64,000 bases of DNA from Bacteroidaceae bacterium. Its GTDB lineage: Bacteria > Bacteroidota > Bacteroidia > Bacteroidales > Bacteroidaceae. Shown here piece after piece: positions 10,332-20,925 of the stretch. The number at the start of each line of letters is the position of its first letter. The stretch's first letter is position 1. The notes beneath the pieces were generated by a model, which did not search any database, was not told where the DNA came from, and saw only the letters and a list, made by a program, of their open reading frames with translations. The position numbers were made by a program, and so were the translations under genes. The stretch spans positions 186,001 through 250,000 of the forward strand of contig JAFWYF010000015.1 of NCBI GenBank assembly GCA_017522785.1, given 5' to 3'.

Positions 10332-10796
10332 TTAAAAGTCGGAATTGTAATCTAGTTGGTCAAAAATTAGTGATGGTTCAAATCCACGACTTGCTACAAA
10401 GCGTATAATCTTTTGCTTTGTGGCATGGTCGTTGTTTTTCAGTTCTTTAGATTTTGTCTGTATAAGATTCCTTAGGATGTCAATGTACTGTTCTTCGTCA
10501 ATCTGAGCAATGGCATTGTTAATATCGCTCTGTTGCAGATGTTTTTGGCGCATTGCTGCAACTATTTTTAATCGACCCCAATGATTAAATCGTAGTTTGT
10601 CGTTTACAAATGCTTTGCAATAACGACTTTCGTCTATGAACCCTTCGCTTTCCAAACGTTGCAATATGCGTTCTTGTACCGAATGTTCAACACCACATGC
10701 TTTGAGTTTTGTACTTACTTCGTAGCGACATCTTTCGCATAGTGTGCAGTAACCTGCTGCTTTATTAAGCGCTTCGCCTTCGGTCAGTTCTTTCAT
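10332..10796 (-). CDS. recX: Regulatory protein RecX
   Basis: This 154-residue alpha-helical protein has RecX features: LLQRLESEGFIDESRYCKAF-type repeats (ILQRLESEGFIDESRY), a W-G-R-L-K-I segment, and a C-terminal helix ending in a LIFDQL stretch. RecX binds RecA filaments and restrains recombination. recA is not in the window. An early CTLCERC motif with two further cysteines is noteworthy, since many RecX proteins have few. The start overlaps the end of prmC by four bases, so translation is coupled. Confidence 0.85.
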   Translation of the reverse strand: MKELTEGEALNKAAGYCTLCERCRYEVSTKLKACGVEHSVQERILQRLESEGFIDESRYCKAFVNDKLRFNHWGRLKIVAAMRQKHLQQSDINNAIAQIDEEQYIDILRNLIQTKSKELKNNDHATKQKIIRFVASRGFEPSLIFDQLDYNSDF

Positions 10797-11629
10797 CGTT
10801 TTATCGCTTTTATCATTCTGTCGTTGTCGGCAAAATCCTTACGCAATTCAATGTGCTGGTATCCCATATTACGAAGCATCTCTATTATGTCGTTGCCATG
10901 TGCACGGTTAATTTCGAAATAGAGTGCGCCGTTGCCGGTGAGCATTTTTTGTGCTTTTTGTGCTATTACGCGATAGAAAAGCAATGGGTCTTCATTGGGT
11001 ACAAAGAGTGCAATATGTGGTTCGTAATCGAGCACATTCTTTTCCATTGTTCTTTTCTCTATCTCTTTTATATAAGGCGGGTTGCTGACAATTATATCAA
11101 ATTGCTCGTCGCCGGGTATGTACGATAATATGTCTTTTTGTGCAAACAATACATTGGTGTTGTTTGCATTACTGTTCTCTTGTGCCATTGATAGCGCATT
11201 ATTAGAAATGTCCCATGCAGTTATACTGCTCTTTGGCATTCTATGGGCAAGAGATATTGCAATACAACCACTTCCTGTGCCAATGTCCAACATTCTTTCC
11301 GTTCCGGTTGCTTTGTCTGTTATCCATGTAACAAGTTCTTGTGTCTCGGGGCGTGGTATCAGTACCGAACTATTTACTTTAAATTTTAGTCCGCAGAAAT
11401 ACTCATATCCAAGGATATATTGTATAGGAGTGAATTTTTGTAACTCCTCAATTGCATTTTGCAATGTTGTCTGTTCTTCGTTGCTGAGTGTTACCGGCTC
11501 TTTAAGAAAGTATAGGCTCTCTTTAAAGTCTAACAGTTCGGTAGCCAATATTCGTGTCAATGCTACAACTTCACTTTCGTTGTAGTAATTGCATAGGCTT
11601 TCACGTATCTGTCGGGTAATCTCTTTCAT
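10793..11629 (-). CDS. prmC: Peptide chain release factor N5-glutamine methyltransferase
   Basis: This 278-residue enzyme methylates the glutamine of the GGQ motif in release factors 1 and 2. It has an N-terminal helical domain, the SAM motif MLDIGTGSGCIAISLA and the substrate-binding VSNPPYI. Length is standard. It overlaps the HAD phosphatase gene upstream and recX downstream by four bases each, which places it in the middle of a tightly coupled operon. Confidence 0.95.
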   Translation of the reverse strand: MKEITRQIRESLCNYYNESEVVALTRILATELLDFKESLYFLKEPVTLSNEEQTTLQNAIEELQKFTPIQYILGYEYFCGLKFKVNSSVLIPRPETQELVTWITDKATGTERMLDIGTGSGCIAISLAHRMPKSSITAWDISNNALSMAQENSNANNTNVLFAQKDILSYIPGDEQFDIIVSNPPYIKEIEKRTMEKNVLDYEPHIALFVPNEDPLLFYRVIAQKAQKMLTGNGALYFEINRAHGNDIIEMLRNMGYQHIELRKDFADNDRMIKAIKR

Positions 11630-12363
11630 CCTCTATTGAAAGTAGCGATAAGGTTGTCCCATTCGTTGCATAGTGCTTGTACCGATGGGAATACCAAGTT
11701 TGCACCAGCCTCAATAAGCACCTTGTCATTGAGAGGTCCTGTATTTGCTGCAATGGTAAACATGCCTGCGGCAACACCGGCTTTAACTCCTAATGGGGCA
11801 TTCTCTACGACTATTGCCTCGCGAGGTGTGAAACCTCCACGCTCAAGAGCTAAAAGATAGGGATCGGGGTAGGGTTTACCACGTTTTACATTAAAACTAG
11901 TAACAATGTGTTGTTCGTTAAAGAGGCCGGGGAAATGGCTCTGTATTTTGTTGAGTAGTGTAGGTGTTCCGGAACCGGTTACTATCATTGGAGTTAAACC
12001 GCACTCTTTTACCTTTTGGACAAGTTCCAATGCTCCTTGCATACGTGGAGTAGGAGGATATGTAGCAAAAATATCGCATTTAGCCTTGCAAAGTGCATCT
12101 ATCTGCTCTTGTGTTGCCGGCTTGCCGAACTGTGCCATACTTGCGGTATTTATGGTGTCGGCACCTGTTCGTCCTTCATTCATGTATACATCCTCCTTAG
12201 AGAATGTAAAACCGGCATCTGTCATCACTTGCGACCAAGCATCGGCATGAAAGGGCATGGAGTCGAATAGGACTCCGTCCATATCAAATAATACAGCACG
12301 CAACTGCAAGGCTTCGAAGCCTTGCAGTTGCAGATATTGTTTTAACTTGTCGTTATATGTCAT
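11626..12363 (-). CDS. HAD-superfamily sugar-phosphate phosphatase/mutase-like protein
   Basis: This protein has 245 residues from the start at 12363, which lies one base after the pgi stop. A longer upstream start would overlap pgi by 62 bases and is rejected. Motif I is VLFDMDGVLFDSMP (nucleophile first Asp), motif II MIVTGSGTP, a later Lys in KRGKPYPDP, and motif III VVENAPLGVKAG. This is the beta-phosphoglucomutase/phosphatase branch. Placement directly after pgi suggests a sugar-phosphate substrate, but that is inference. The first 25 codons contain a perfect 32-bp palindrome (12300-12331). Confidence 0.88.
   Translation of the reverse strand: MTYNDKLKQYLQLQGFEALQLRAVLFDMDGVLFDSMPFHADAWSQVMTDAGFTFSKEDVYMNEGRTGADTINTASMAQFGKPATQEQIDALCKAKCDIFATYPPTPRMQGALELVQKVKECGLTPMIVTGSGTPTLLNKIQSHFPGLFNEQHIVTSFNVKRGKPYPDPYLLALERGGFTPREAIVVENAPLGVKAGVAAGMFTIAANTGPLNDKVLIEAGANLVFPSVQALCNEWDNLIATFNRG
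12300..12331 (-). repeat. Perfect 32-bp palindrome inside the start of the HAD gene
   Basis: Arms of 16 bases meet at 12315/12316 (centre TTCGAA). The element lies about 32 bases into the coding sequence and encodes a near-mirrored peptide, LQLQGFEALQL. In mRNA it would form a very stable hairpin near the start codon, which could slow ribosomes, protect a processed end or set pgi-to-HAD expression ratios. It has no T-tail and so is not a standard terminator. Confidence 0.7.
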
Positions 12364-12364
12364 A

Positions 12365-13708
12365 TCAGAGTCTTGCACGAATAGCCTTGCTCTCCTCTTC
12401 GTAACCGGGTTTGTCGAGTAGGGCAAACATGTTCTTTTTGTATGCCTCTACGCCCGGTTGGTTGAAAGGATTTACACCTAATACATAGCCACTTATACCA
12501 CATGCAATTTCGAAGAAGTAGATTAACTCGCCAATGTAGAACTCGTTAAGAACGGGAATAGAAATGCGCATGTTGGGTACACCGCCATCGACATGTGCCA
12601 ATTGTGTACCAAGTTCTGCCATTTTATTTACCTCATCCACATGCTTGCCTGCGAGGAAGTTTAATCCGTCGAGGTTTTCATTGTCGCTGGGGACGGTTAG
12701 TGAACTGTTGGGTTGCTCAATTGACAGTACTGTTTCGAAGATAGTACGTTCTCCTTCCTGAATCCACTGACCCATTGAGTGAAGGTCTGTTGTGAAATCG
12801 ACAGAGGCGGGGAATATACCCTTATTTTCTTTTCCTTCAGACTCTCCATAGAGCTGTTTCCACCACTCCGATGTAAAATGTAATTTGGGTTGGTAGTTTA
12901 CAAGTATCTCAATTTTCTTACCGTTTGCATAGAGCGCGTTACGTGTTGCTGCATACATTGCTGCAATATTCTCCTCAAATGGTACTGCAGGTGAACAATC
13001 TTTTTCCATCTGCTGTGCTCCGTTTACAAGTGCATCAACATCGAATCCGGCAACAGCAATAGGTAATAGACCTACAGGTGTGAGCACCGAGAAACGGCCA
13101 CCTACGTTGTCGGGAATGATGAAGCTCTTATATCCCTCTTTGTCAGCTGTTACACGTGCGGCACCTTTGACAGCATCGGTAATGGCAACAATAACTTTGC
13201 TTGCTGTCTCTTTACCACGTTGCTCTTCGCACTGTTTCTTTAGCAAACGGAATGCCAACGCTGTCTCTGTTGTTGTTCCCGACTTAGAGATGTTTATTAC
13301 ACCAAATTTCTTGTCTTTAAGGAATGTGGTTAGTTCACTAAGGTAATCTTCGCTAATGTTATGTCCTGCAAAAATGACACGTGGGTTTTTACCATCGTTC
13401 ATAAATGCTGCAAAATTATTGCTCAAAGCCTCAATTACTGCACGTGCGCCAAGGTAACTTCCACCAATTCCAGCAACAACCACTACGTCGCAGTTCTCGC
13501 GTAATGTTTGTGCAACAGCTTTGATGTCGTTCAAATGTTCTGCTGTGATTGACGAAGGAAGATGTAGCCAACCCAAGAAATCGTTTCCCGGCAGTGTGCC
13601 CTCTTCCAATGCTTTTTGTGCAATCTCAACTTGTGGTTTCAGAGCAAAAATCTGCTCCTTGGCTACAAATCCTGTAACCTTGTCGATGTTAAGAGAAATA
13701 TTTTTCAT
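12365..13708 (-). CDS. pgi: Glucose-6-phosphate isomerase
   Basis: This 447-residue enzyme interconverts glucose-6-phosphate and fructose-6-phosphate. It shows [15 protein letters not shown], the phosphate-binding [15 protein letters not shown], and a [14 protein letters not shown] segment near the end, all typical of the short bacterial PGI form. It starts eight bases after gpsA stops and sits one base before the HAD gene. It is a central-metabolism gene in an otherwise mixed housekeeping operon. Confidence 0.97.
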   Translation of the reverse strand: MKNISLNIDKVTGFVAKEQIFALKPQVEIAQKALEEGTLPGNDFLGWLHLPSSITAEHLNDIKAVAQTLRENCDVVVVAGIGGSYLGARAVIEALSNNFAAFMNDGKNPRVIFAGHNISEDYLSELTTFLKDKKFGVINISKSGTTTETALAFRLLKKQCEEQRGKETASKVIVAITDAVKGAARVTADKEGYKSFIIPDNVGGRFSVLTPVGLLPIAVAGFDVDALVNGAQQMEKDCSPAVPFEENIAAMYAATRNALYANGKKIEILVNYQPKLHFTSEWWKQLYGESEGKENKGIFPASVDFTTDLHSMGQWIQEGERTIFETVLSIEQPNSSLTVPSDNENLDGLNFLAGKHVDEVNKMAELGTQLAHVDGGVPNMRISIPVLNEFYIGELIYFFEIACGISGYVLGVNPFNQPGVEAYKKNMFALLDKPGYEEESKAIRARL

Positions 13709-13716
13709 ATTCTTGT

Positions 13717-14715
13717 TTATTTGAATGAGTCTGTTAATAATTTTATCTCAATGACAGGAGAAATATGCTCGTATAATATGTTGTAAACAGCGTCAATAAT
13801 AGGAGTGTTCACACGATAATACTCGTTAATCTCTTTAATACATTTTGCAGCATAGTAACCTTCGGCAATCATCTCCATTTCCACTTGAGCACTTTTTACT
13901 GAATAGCCACGTCCAATCATTGTTCCAAATACTCGGTTACGGCTAAAGTTTGAGTATCCGGTAACTAATAGGTCGCCAAGATAAACACTATCGTTGATAG
14001 TACGTTCTATTGGGTGAACAACATTTATAAAACGGTTCATTTCAATTACTGCGTTTGACATAAGAACGGCTTGAAAATTATCTCCATACTTCAGTCCGTT
14101 GCATATACCTGTGGCAATAGCGTATATGTTTTTCAGCACAGAGCCATACTCAATTCCTACAACGTCGTCGCTCACCGATGTCTTTACAAAACTATTAGCG
14201 ATTTTTTGTGCAAATTGTGTAGCATGGTGTATGCTTGAACAGCCTACAGTAAGGTATGAAAGACGTTCGAGTGCAACTTCTTCGGCATGACATGGACCGG
14301 CAATAACTGCAATGTTCTCATAGGGAACATTGTATGCCTTGTGAAAATATTCCGATATAATTAGGTTTTCGTCGGGTACAATACCTTTAATGGCATTCAC
14401 AATAAACTTATCCTCTAAGTCGGCCTTTAATTTCTTAAGATGACTTTTGAGGTAGGGTGATGGTGTTACAAATACCAAAATATCAGACTCCTTCACAATT
14501 TTATTTATATCGGAAGAGAAATTTATTCTGTTGGTATCGAACTTAACTGAAGATAGGTATGCCGGGTTATGTCCCAAGCGTTTGAACTCTTCAATACGGT
14601 CATCGCGTCTGATATACCAATTGATAGTCTCTACATTGCTGAGCAAAATTTTTGCAATGGCTGTTGCCCAACTGCCTCCGCCCATTATGGCAACTTGTTT
14701 GTTCGCTAATTCCAT
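13717..14715 (-). CDS. gpsA: Glycerol-3-phosphate dehydrogenase (NAD(P)+)
   Basis: This 332-residue enzyme reduces dihydroxyacetone phosphate to sn-glycerol-3-phosphate for phospholipid synthesis. The N-terminal Rossmann motif is [16 protein letters not shown]. Later landmarks are [21 protein letters not shown] and the catalytic-domain segment [15 protein letters not shown]. Length is normal. It lies 17 bases after lysS in the same operon. Confidence 0.97.
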   Translation of the reverse strand: MELANKQVAIMGGGSWATAIAKILLSNVETINWYIRRDDRIEEFKRLGHNPAYLSSVKFDTNRINFSSDINKIVKESDILVFVTPSPYLKSHLKKLKADLEDKFIVNAIKGIVPDENLIISEYFHKAYNVPYENIAVIAGPCHAEEVALERLSYLTVGCSSIHHATQFAQKIANSFVKTSVSDDVVGIEYGSVLKNIYAIATGICNGLKYGDNFQAVLMSNAVIEMNRFINVVHPIERTINDSVYLGDLLVTGYSNFSRNRVFGTMIGRGYSVKSAQVEMEMIAEGYYAAKCIKEINEYYRVNTPIIDAVYNILYEHISPVIEIKLLTDSFK

Positions 14716-14732
14716 AATACTGCAATTTAAGA

Positions 14733-16460
14733 TTATGCAAGTTTCTCAATCCATGCGGTAACATCATTTACCGAAGGGGTGGTGTAATTGAGTTTGTATT
14801 TTTTGTTTATTCCACCAATCTCTTGTTGAATCTTCTGTGGGTTTCCTCCTTTGAGGTCGGAAACAAGGTTGTAACCCGCTTTTTGTAGTACGGGAACCCA
14901 CTCCTCGGGCACTCCTATTGCTGTGAAAGCAGAAACAGGGTCTTTGGGTATCTTCTTTTCGGGACGCATCTGCGGGAAGAATAACACTTCTTGAATTGTT
15001 GTCTGTCCTGTCATGAGCATTACAAGACGGTCCATTCCAATTCCCATACCCGATGTGGGGGGCATACCATATTCGAGTGAACGTACAAAATCATTGTCAA
15101 TGAACATTGCTTCGTCGTCGCCCTTTTCGCTCAAACGCAACTGCTCTTGGAAACGCTCCAACTGGTCAATTGGGTCGTTTAGCTCACTATATGCATTACA
15201 AAGCTCTTTTCCATTTACCATAAGCTCGAAACGCTCTGTCAATTCGGGGTTCTCGCGGTGGCGTTTGCAAAGAGGAGACATCTCAATAGGATAGTCTGTG
15301 ATGAATGTGGGCTGTATGTAATTGCCTTCGCACTTTTCTCCAAATATCTCATCAATCAACTTGCCTTTGCCCATTGTAGAGTCTGTCTCAACACCTAGTT
15401 GTTTGCAAACATCGCGCAACTGATCCTCGTTCATGCCTGTAATATCTACTCCGGTGAACTCTTTGATTGCTTCTGTCATTGTGCGACGTGCAAAAGGTGC
15501 TTTGAAACTGATTGTGTGTTCTCCTACTTGTACTTCGGTTGTGCCGTTTACGTCGAGACATATCTTTTCGAGCATCTGCTCGGTAAATTTCATCATCCAA
15601 TTGTAGTCCTTGTATGCAACGTAAATTTCCATACAGGTAAATTCGGGGTTGTGGGTGCGGTCCATACCTTCGTTACGGAAGTTCTTTGAGAACTCATATA
15701 CACCCTCGAAACCGCCTACTATAAGACGTTTAAGGTACAACTCGTTTGCTATACGTAAATAGAGTGGAATGTCGAGTGCATTGTGGTGTGTGATGAACGG
15801 ACGTGCTGCGGCTCCACCGGGAATAGATTGCAGAACCGGTGTCTCAACCTCCATGTATCCTTTTGCGTTAAAATATTCGCGCATCGATGTATACACCTTG
15901 CTACGTTTGATGAATATATTTTTTACATCTTCATTTACAACAAGGTCAACATAGCGTTGGCGATAGCGAAGTTCAGGGTCTTCGAATTTGTCGTATGCAA
16001 CACCATCTTTATATTTTACAATAGGCAACGGACGGATGCTTTTTGAAAGTAGTGTCAGTTCCTCTGCATGTACAGTGATTTCGCCTGTCTGTGTGCGGAA
16101 TACATAACCTTTTATACCTACAAAGTCGCCAATGTCTAATAGGCGTTTGAATAATACATTATATAAATCTTTGTTCTCACCCGGACATAGGTCGTCGCGT
16201 GTTATATATACTTGAATTCGTCCTTTTGAATCTTGTAGTTCTATAAACGATGCTTTTCCCATTACACGACGGCTCATCATGCGTCCTGCAATACACACTT
16301 TACGTAGCTCTTCTTCGTCTTTAAACTCATTTAGAATGTCGACAGAAAAAGCATTGGTAGGGTACTCTGCTGCAGGATATGCTTCAATACCCATGTTGCG
16401 CAACTCATTAAGTGCTTCGCGACGCACAATCTCTTGTTCGCTAAGTTCTAATATATTCAT
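14733..16460 (-). CDS. lysS: Lysyl-tRNA synthetase (class II) with C-terminal extension
   Basis: This 575-residue synthetase charges tRNA-Lys. An N-terminal OB fold (about residues 55-140) binds the anticodon. The class II core shows motif 2 ([20 protein letters not shown]) and motif 3 ([14 protein letters not shown]). After motif 3 a tail of roughly 75 residues follows the usual end at FFPQMRP. It contains a V-P-V-L-Q-K-A-G-Y helix-hairpin-helix-like stretch and is longer than in E. coli LysS (about 505 residues). Similar tails are known to me in Bacteroidota enzymes; its role is unclear. Confidence 0.97.
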   Translation of the reverse strand: MNILELSEQEIVRREALNELRNMGIEAYPAAEYPTNAFSVDILNEFKDEEELRKVCIAGRMMSRRVMGKASFIELQDSKGRIQVYITRDDLCPGENKDLYNVLFKRLLDIGDFVGIKGYVFRTQTGEITVHAEELTLLSKSIRPLPIVKYKDGVAYDKFEDPELRYRQRYVDLVVNEDVKNIFIKRSKVYTSMREYFNAKGYMEVETPVLQSIPGGAAARPFITHHNALDIPLYLRIANELYLKRLIVGGFEGVYEFSKNFRNEGMDRTHNPEFTCMEIYVAYKDYNWMMKFTEQMLEKICLDVNGTTEVQVGEHTISFKAPFARRTMTEAIKEFTGVDITGMNEDQLRDVCKQLGVETDSTMGKGKLIDEIFGEKCEGNYIQPTFITDYPIEMSPLCKRHRENPELTERFELMVNGKELCNAYSELNDPIDQLERFQEQLRLSEKGDDEAMFIDNDFVRSLEYGMPPTSGMGIGMDRLVMLMTGQTTIQEVLFFPQMRPEKKIPKDPVSAFTAIGVPEEWVPVLQKAGYNLVSDLKGGNPQKIQQEIGGINKKYKLNYTTPSVNDVTAWIEKLA

Positions 16461-16487
16461 TGTTTTATATGTATTTGTTCTATTTTC

Positions 16488-17423
16488 TTAAACTAATTTT
16501 TTGAAGTAATCGATGGTTCTCTTTAATCCCTCCTCTAATTTAACCTCGGGGCGCCAACCGTTTAGTTCGCGATTTGCAAGCGAAATGTCGGGTTTTCTTT
16601 GACGTGGGTCGTCTTGTGGTAATGGTTGAAAAACAATTCTTGATTTAGAATCTGTAAGTTCTATTACCTTATTTGCGAGCTCCAACATCGTGAACTCACC
16701 GGGGTTGCCAATGTTTACGGGGCCTGTGAATTCATCGCCGGTATTCATCATGCGTATCATGCCTTCTACAAGGTCATCGACATATTGAAAACTACGGGTC
16801 TGTTGTCCGTCTCCATATATGGTGATATCCTCGCCACGTAGTGCTTGTACGATGAAATTAGATACAACACGACCATCGTTCATACTCATGCGGGATCCGT
16901 ATGTATTGAATATGCGTACAATTTTAATTCGTATGTTATTCTGACGATGGTAGTCCATGAATAGTGTTTCGGCGCATCGCTTTCCTTCGTCGTAGCATGA
17001 ACGTATTCCTATAGGATTGACATTTCCCCAATATCCTTCGATTTGTGGATGTATGTTTGGGTCGCCGTATACCTCGCTTGTTGATGCTTGAAGAATTTTT
17101 GCTCTCACCAATTTAGCCAGCCCTAGCATGTTCATAGAGCCTATGACACAGGTTTGAATAGTTTTAACCGGGTCGTATTGATAGTGAATGGGTGATGCTG
17201 GACATGCAAGGTTGTATATCTCATCAACTTCGGCAGTGTAGGGCTTTGTTACGTCGTGGCGCACCAATTCGAAATGGTCGTTACCTATCAAATGACGTAT
17301 ATTGTCCTTGCTACCTGTAAAATAGTTGTCGAGGCATATCACATCGTTCCCTTCGTTGAGCAGACGCTCACATAAATGAGAACCAATGAAACCGGCACCT
17401 CCGGTTACAAGTATTCTTTTCAT
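16488..17423 (-). CDS. UDP-glucuronate decarboxylase (UDP-xylose synthase family)
   Basis: This 311-residue extended short-chain dehydrogenase begins [17 protein letters not shown] (NAD-binding) and has the catalytic Y-x-x-x-K in [14 protein letters not shown]. The segments [15 protein letters not shown] and [16 protein letters not shown] are characteristic of UDP-glucuronate decarboxylases, which make UDP-xylose. The product would feed surface polysaccharide or glycan synthesis. It is the first gene of the leftward operon running to comF and has its own promoter. Confidence 0.93.
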   Translation of the reverse strand: MKRILVTGGAGFIGSHLCERLLNEGNDVICLDNYFTGSKDNIRHLIGNDHFELVRHDVTKPYTAEVDEIYNLACPASPIHYQYDPVKTIQTCVIGSMNMLGLAKLVRAKILQASTSEVYGDPNIHPQIEGYWGNVNPIGIRSCYDEGKRCAETLFMDYHRQNNIRIKIVRIFNTYGSRMSMNDGRVVSNFIVQALRGEDITIYGDGQQTRSFQYVDDLVEGMIRMMNTGDEFTGPVNIGNPGEFTMLELANKVIELTDSKSRIVFQPLPQDDPRQRKPDISLANRELNGWRPEVKLEEGLKRTIDYFKKLV

Positions 17424-17454
17424 TATATGTTACTTTTGCAAAAGATTATCTTTG

Positions 17455-17462
17455 CAAAAATA
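17455..17462 (-). promoter_or_regulatory. Promoter -7 box of the UXS-lysS-...-comF operon
   Basis: TATTTTTG on the minus strand, 31 bases upstream of the UXS start, fits TAnnTTTG. No good -33 is seen. The remaining bases 17463-17580 are AT-rich without another feature. Confidence 0.5.
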
Positions 17463-17580
17463 ATACTTTATTTTCATCTTTCCCTTATATCGACTGCTGT
17501 TTTTGTCTCATATTTTATAGATATATCTGTTTTTTTATTTCCTACCACTTATTTATAAAAGCAATATTGTGTATATTTCC

Positions 17581-18741
17581 TTACTGCGCTAATAGTTGAA
17601 TTTTTCTTTTTCTGTTTTTTCTTCTTGTTAAAACTGTTGCTGTGATGAAATAAAATGCTGTTTGTAGCCAAAGCAGACGATATTCGAATAGTACATCGAA
17701 GAGTGGTGCCCCCGTTTCGTTGATAGCTACAAAGCCATTTATCCCGGGCGTTGAGGGTAGTAGATATGAAACATATTTCCAAAATATAGGAATGGAACTT
17801 CCGGGCCAAGATATTCCCGAAAGAAAAAGAAATGGTATTGATGTGAAAACAAACATTAACATGCTGGTTTCTCGGTTACGAATAAAATGTCCAAGAGTAA
17901 TTGCAAAATAGATACAAGCTAACAAGTAGGGTAACATAAACATTGCTAATGTTTGTGCATGACTCAGTTGTGATAAATTAAATATTGCCGGAACTATGCA
18001 TAAAATATATGCAGTAACGGGCATATAAATGGTTAAATATGCAAATCCTCTGCCAATTATATAAGCTAGCGCCGACGATGTTTTATATCGTAATGCCGGT
18101 CTGTGATGTTCTCTATCTGTTCCCATACGCATGCCTACCCCTAACAATAGTGTTTGTTGCAGAATAAGTACCAAAATCGCCGGAATAATAAAATTTGCAA
18201 ATCCGGCTGTAGGGTTGGCTATGCCCACTGCTACATGTTGCAACGGGGTAGTGTATATCTCATCTTCTCGCTCTGTTAATCCACCCAATTGGGCAATCTG
18301 AATATTACTATTCATCGAAAGGCTTACTTCGGTACATGCCACTAATATCGCTTTGTAGTAGAATAGGCTGGCCATACTGCAATATATGCTTACATGCGCC
18401 TGTATATTACTCTGAATGTTATTTGCAAACTCTTCGGGAATATAAATAATTCCTTTTGCTTTATCTTCTTTCATCTGTTTGCGTGCCGATAACATATCTG
18501 TACACAACGAAACAATGGCTATTTCGGGTGTTGCATCACATTTTTGTAAAAAGCATCGGCTTATACTGCTATTTGATAGGTCGCATACCGTAACAGGAAT
18601 ATCGTGTACCACCTCTTGTGAATAAATATAGGTGTAGAGCAGTGGATAGCCTATTGGTACCACAATTAAAAACACCATTACTCCAAGGTCTTCAATGCAT
18701 TGCTTTAACTCACGTATGTAAATATTAAAAATAGTTTTCAT
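17581..18741 (-). CDS. ABC-2-type transporter permease
   Basis: This 386-residue protein has one membrane helix at residues 20-40, a large extracytoplasmic domain to about residue 180, then five hydrophobic segments. This is the layout of YhhJ/YbhR-type ABC-2 permeases. It is likely an export channel subunit in the inner membrane. It lies six bases after a second permease and is the last gene of the TolC-HlyD-permease-permease operon. No ATP-binding subunit is encoded here, so the energy source must be supplied from elsewhere. Confidence 0.88.
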   Translation of the reverse strand: MKTIFNIYIRELKQCIEDLGVMVFLIVVPIGYPLLYTYIYSQEVVHDIPVTVCDLSNSSISRCFLQKCDATPEIAIVSLCTDMLSARKQMKEDKAKGIIYIPEEFANNIQSNIQAHVSIYCSMASLFYYKAILVACTEVSLSMNSNIQIAQLGGLTEREDEIYTTPLQHVAVGIANPTAGFANFIIPAILVLILQQTLLLGVGMRMGTDREHHRPALRYKTSSALAYIIGRGFAYLTIYMPVTAYILCIVPAIFNLSQLSHAQTLAMFMLPYLLACIYFAITLGHFIRNRETSMLMFVFTSIPFLFLSGISWPGSSIPIFWKYVSYLLPSTPGINGFVAINETGAPLFDVLFEYRLLWLQTAFYFITATVLTRRKNRKRKIQLLAQ

Positions 18742-18746
18742 CTCAT

Positions 18747-19928
18747 TTATTCTATATATGAGTAACTTTTAAGTGCTCGTTTCAGTCGTGGTAGAACAAT
18801 TATAGATAACAAGCAAAACGTGATTAATGCTGCATAGTGTATCAGCACTTCTGCAATTGGGTAGCCAAGAAGTGCTTGATTGCAGTATATCATGAAATAG
18901 TGCCGCAGAGGGAATAGGTTTGTAAGTGCTTGTATCGAACCACTCATTCCTTCGATTGGAAACGAAAAACCGGATATTGAAAACGAAACAACACCCCAAA
19001 GCGATGCAATGCTCATTGCCCAACGTGGTGACGGCAGCAACCCCGAAAGAAAGATTCCAAAACTTTGTGAGGCTATGACCATGAGCAACGATGCAATAAT
19101 CATACTGTATATCCCGTCGTGAATGGGGAAATGTAAAAATTTATACAAAAAGATATTATAGAATATTGCCATTAGTGCAAAGAGAATAGTTTGAGGCAAA
19201 AGTTTGCTTACAAGGGCAATAACTATATTGTCATCAGCCTCTTTAATCCACTGTTTCGCAGTGCCAAATTTAATCTCCGATGTAATGCTGTATGTAGTTA
19301 GCAAGAATATCAGTAACGACAACACACCGGGGTAGAGTGTGTTGTTAAGATAAATGGAATAGTTGAGCCACGGGTTGCCAATGGCATGTGTCTCAATTAC
19401 TATTGGTTGCAGAAACGTTGTGGCTTGTTGCAGGCTTGCTCCTTTAGCCAACATGGTTGCTCGTCCTACCGATGCATTGGCTAAAAGTGATGTTATATAC
19501 ATATCGCGATATGTAAGTGAGCCTGCTACCAAATAACTGTAATTCATGTAGAACGAAATAGTTGGTTGTCTGTTTGCCAACAAATCGGCTGTTGTACCTT
19601 GGGGAAAATAGTAGAAAGCGTATATCTCTCCACGTCGCATTGCTTCGGTTGCTCTTAGGATGTCGGCATATCGTGATATGATATCTATTTGTTGCATAGC
19701 GTCGAGGTTGCGTGCTATCTTGCGAGTTGTCGATGTATTGTCGGCATCTACTACGGCAATGGGTAATTCTGTCGGCAATCCGTCATTCATTAGTGTTGCA
19801 AATAGTATGAATGTGCCTAAAGGTGCTATTACACAACAGAATATGTACAGCGGTCTCGAAAACAGTATCCTTAATTCTCTGTGTAATAGAGTGCGAAATC
19901 TGTTATTTGTGGATTGTCTGTTTCTCAT
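18747..19928 (-). CDS. ABC-2-type transporter permease
   Basis: This 393-residue protein has the same design as its downstream partner: an N-terminal helix (LYIFCCVIAPLGTFILFATL), a periplasmic domain of about 150 residues, then a block of membrane helices. The pair probably forms a heterodimeric channel. It starts two bases before the HlyD gene ends. Substrates of this YbhG/YhiI-like class include drugs and lipid-like compounds, but none is indicated here. Confidence 0.88.
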   Translation of the reverse strand: MRNRQSTNNRFRTLLHRELRILFSRPLYIFCCVIAPLGTFILFATLMNDGLPTELPIAVVDADNTSTTRKIARNLDAMQQIDIISRYADILRATEAMRRGEIYAFYYFPQGTTADLLANRQPTISFYMNYSYLVAGSLTYRDMYITSLLANASVGRATMLAKGASLQQATTFLQPIVIETHAIGNPWLNYSIYLNNTLYPGVLSLLIFLLTTYSITSEIKFGTAKQWIKEADDNIVIALVSKLLPQTILFALMAIFYNIFLYKFLHFPIHDGIYSMIIASLLMVIASQSFGIFLSGLLPSPRWAMSIASLWGVVSFSISGFSFPIEGMSGSIQALTNLFPLRHYFMIYCNQALLGYPIAEVLIHYAALITFCLLSIIVLPRLKRALKSYSYIE

Positions 19929-19929
19929 T

Positions 19930-20913
19930 TTATTCTCTTCTTATTAAAACAGACATTCCGGGTCGCAGGCCATCTACTTTTTGAGTGGGACGAGCACGAA
20001 CCTCGAAAGTTTTTATATCATATTCTCCGGTGGTTTTTGTAGCGTGCCACACTGCGTATGTTCCTAAATCTTTCATATAATAAATTTCAATTTCAGTCTC
20101 TTTGTCTATTGCCGGTATGTAAGCCTTTGTTTTGTTGCCAATGTTGTAATCCCTCAAATAATCTTCTCGTATATTAAAACTAATCCACATTTCATCGAGA
20201 TATGCTATATTCATAATTGGAGCACCGGAACCGACCAATTCTCCAACTGATGGAAAAATATCGCTTATCTCTCCATCGTGTATTGCTGTAAGAACCATTT
20301 CGTTTACGTATGAATCGACTTCGTCGACTGCCCCTTGCGCTTGACGATATTTAGCCTGTGCCATCTCTTTCTCTTCGCTTTCTGCTCCTTTCAGGGTCAA
20401 TTCATATTGCGCCTTTGCTGCACGTTCGGTTGCTAATGCTGCGTTATATGTGGCTTCGGCCTCGTCGTGCTTCTGTGCTGTGGTAACACCTTCGTTGTAA
20501 AGATTTTTAACTCGCTCAAATGATTTCTTTGCGATATCTAATCCTGCAATGGATTTTTGCCACATTTCGTATGCTGCCTGCTTCTGTTCCGGTCTTGCTC
20601 CTTGTATCACTTTCTCGTGCATGGCAAAAGCTGCATCTTCCAATGCTTTGGCCTGAATGAGTTTTGCTGTTACATCCGGGGCTTCGAGTGTAACAACAGT
20701 GTCTCCGGCATGAACAGTGTCTCCTTCTTGTACAAAGAGATGCAATATACGCCCCGGGACTTTACTCGACACCCGAAACTCCGTGGCTTCGGCTTGCCCT
20801 TGAATTATATCACTGTTTCTGCCAAGGGTAATTTCTCCTATTATTGCAACTGTTGCTATAATTACTATCAGTATTATAACTACAACAATTATATTACGCT
20901 CATCTTTTTTCAT
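19930..20913 (-). CDS. HlyD-family periplasmic adaptor (membrane fusion) protein
   Basis: This 327-residue protein has an N-terminal membrane anchor (VVVIILIVIIATVAIIGEI), a biotinyl-lipoyl-like half motif (VSSKVPGRILHLFVQEGD), a long coiled coil (about residues 85-210) rich in Ala, Glu and Gln, and a beta-barrel end (GLRPGMSVLIR). It bridges inner-membrane permeases to an outer-membrane TolC channel. It lies between the TolC gene and the permease pair, with spacings of 12 and 1 bases. Confidence 0.93.
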   Translation of the reverse strand: MKKDERNIIVVVIILIVIIATVAIIGEITLGRNSDIIQGQAEATEFRVSSKVPGRILHLFVQEGDTVHAGDTVVTLEAPDVTAKLIQAKALEDAAFAMHEKVIQGARPEQKQAAYEMWQKSIAGLDIAKKSFERVKNLYNEGVTTAQKHDEAEATYNAALATERAAKAQYELTLKGAESEEKEMAQAKYRQAQGAVDEVDSYVNEMVLTAIHDGEISDIFPSVGELVGSGAPIMNIAYLDEMWISFNIREDYLRDYNIGNKTKAYIPAIDKETEIEIYYMKDLGTYAVWHATKTTGEYDIKTFEVRARPTQKVDGLRPGMSVLIRRE

Positions 20914-20925
20914 ATTAACGTTATA

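Noticed and set aside
12364-12426. Longer N-terminus of the HAD protein
   Set aside because: It would overlap pgi coding by 62 bases; the next methionine sits one base after the pgi stop and fits operon spacing.
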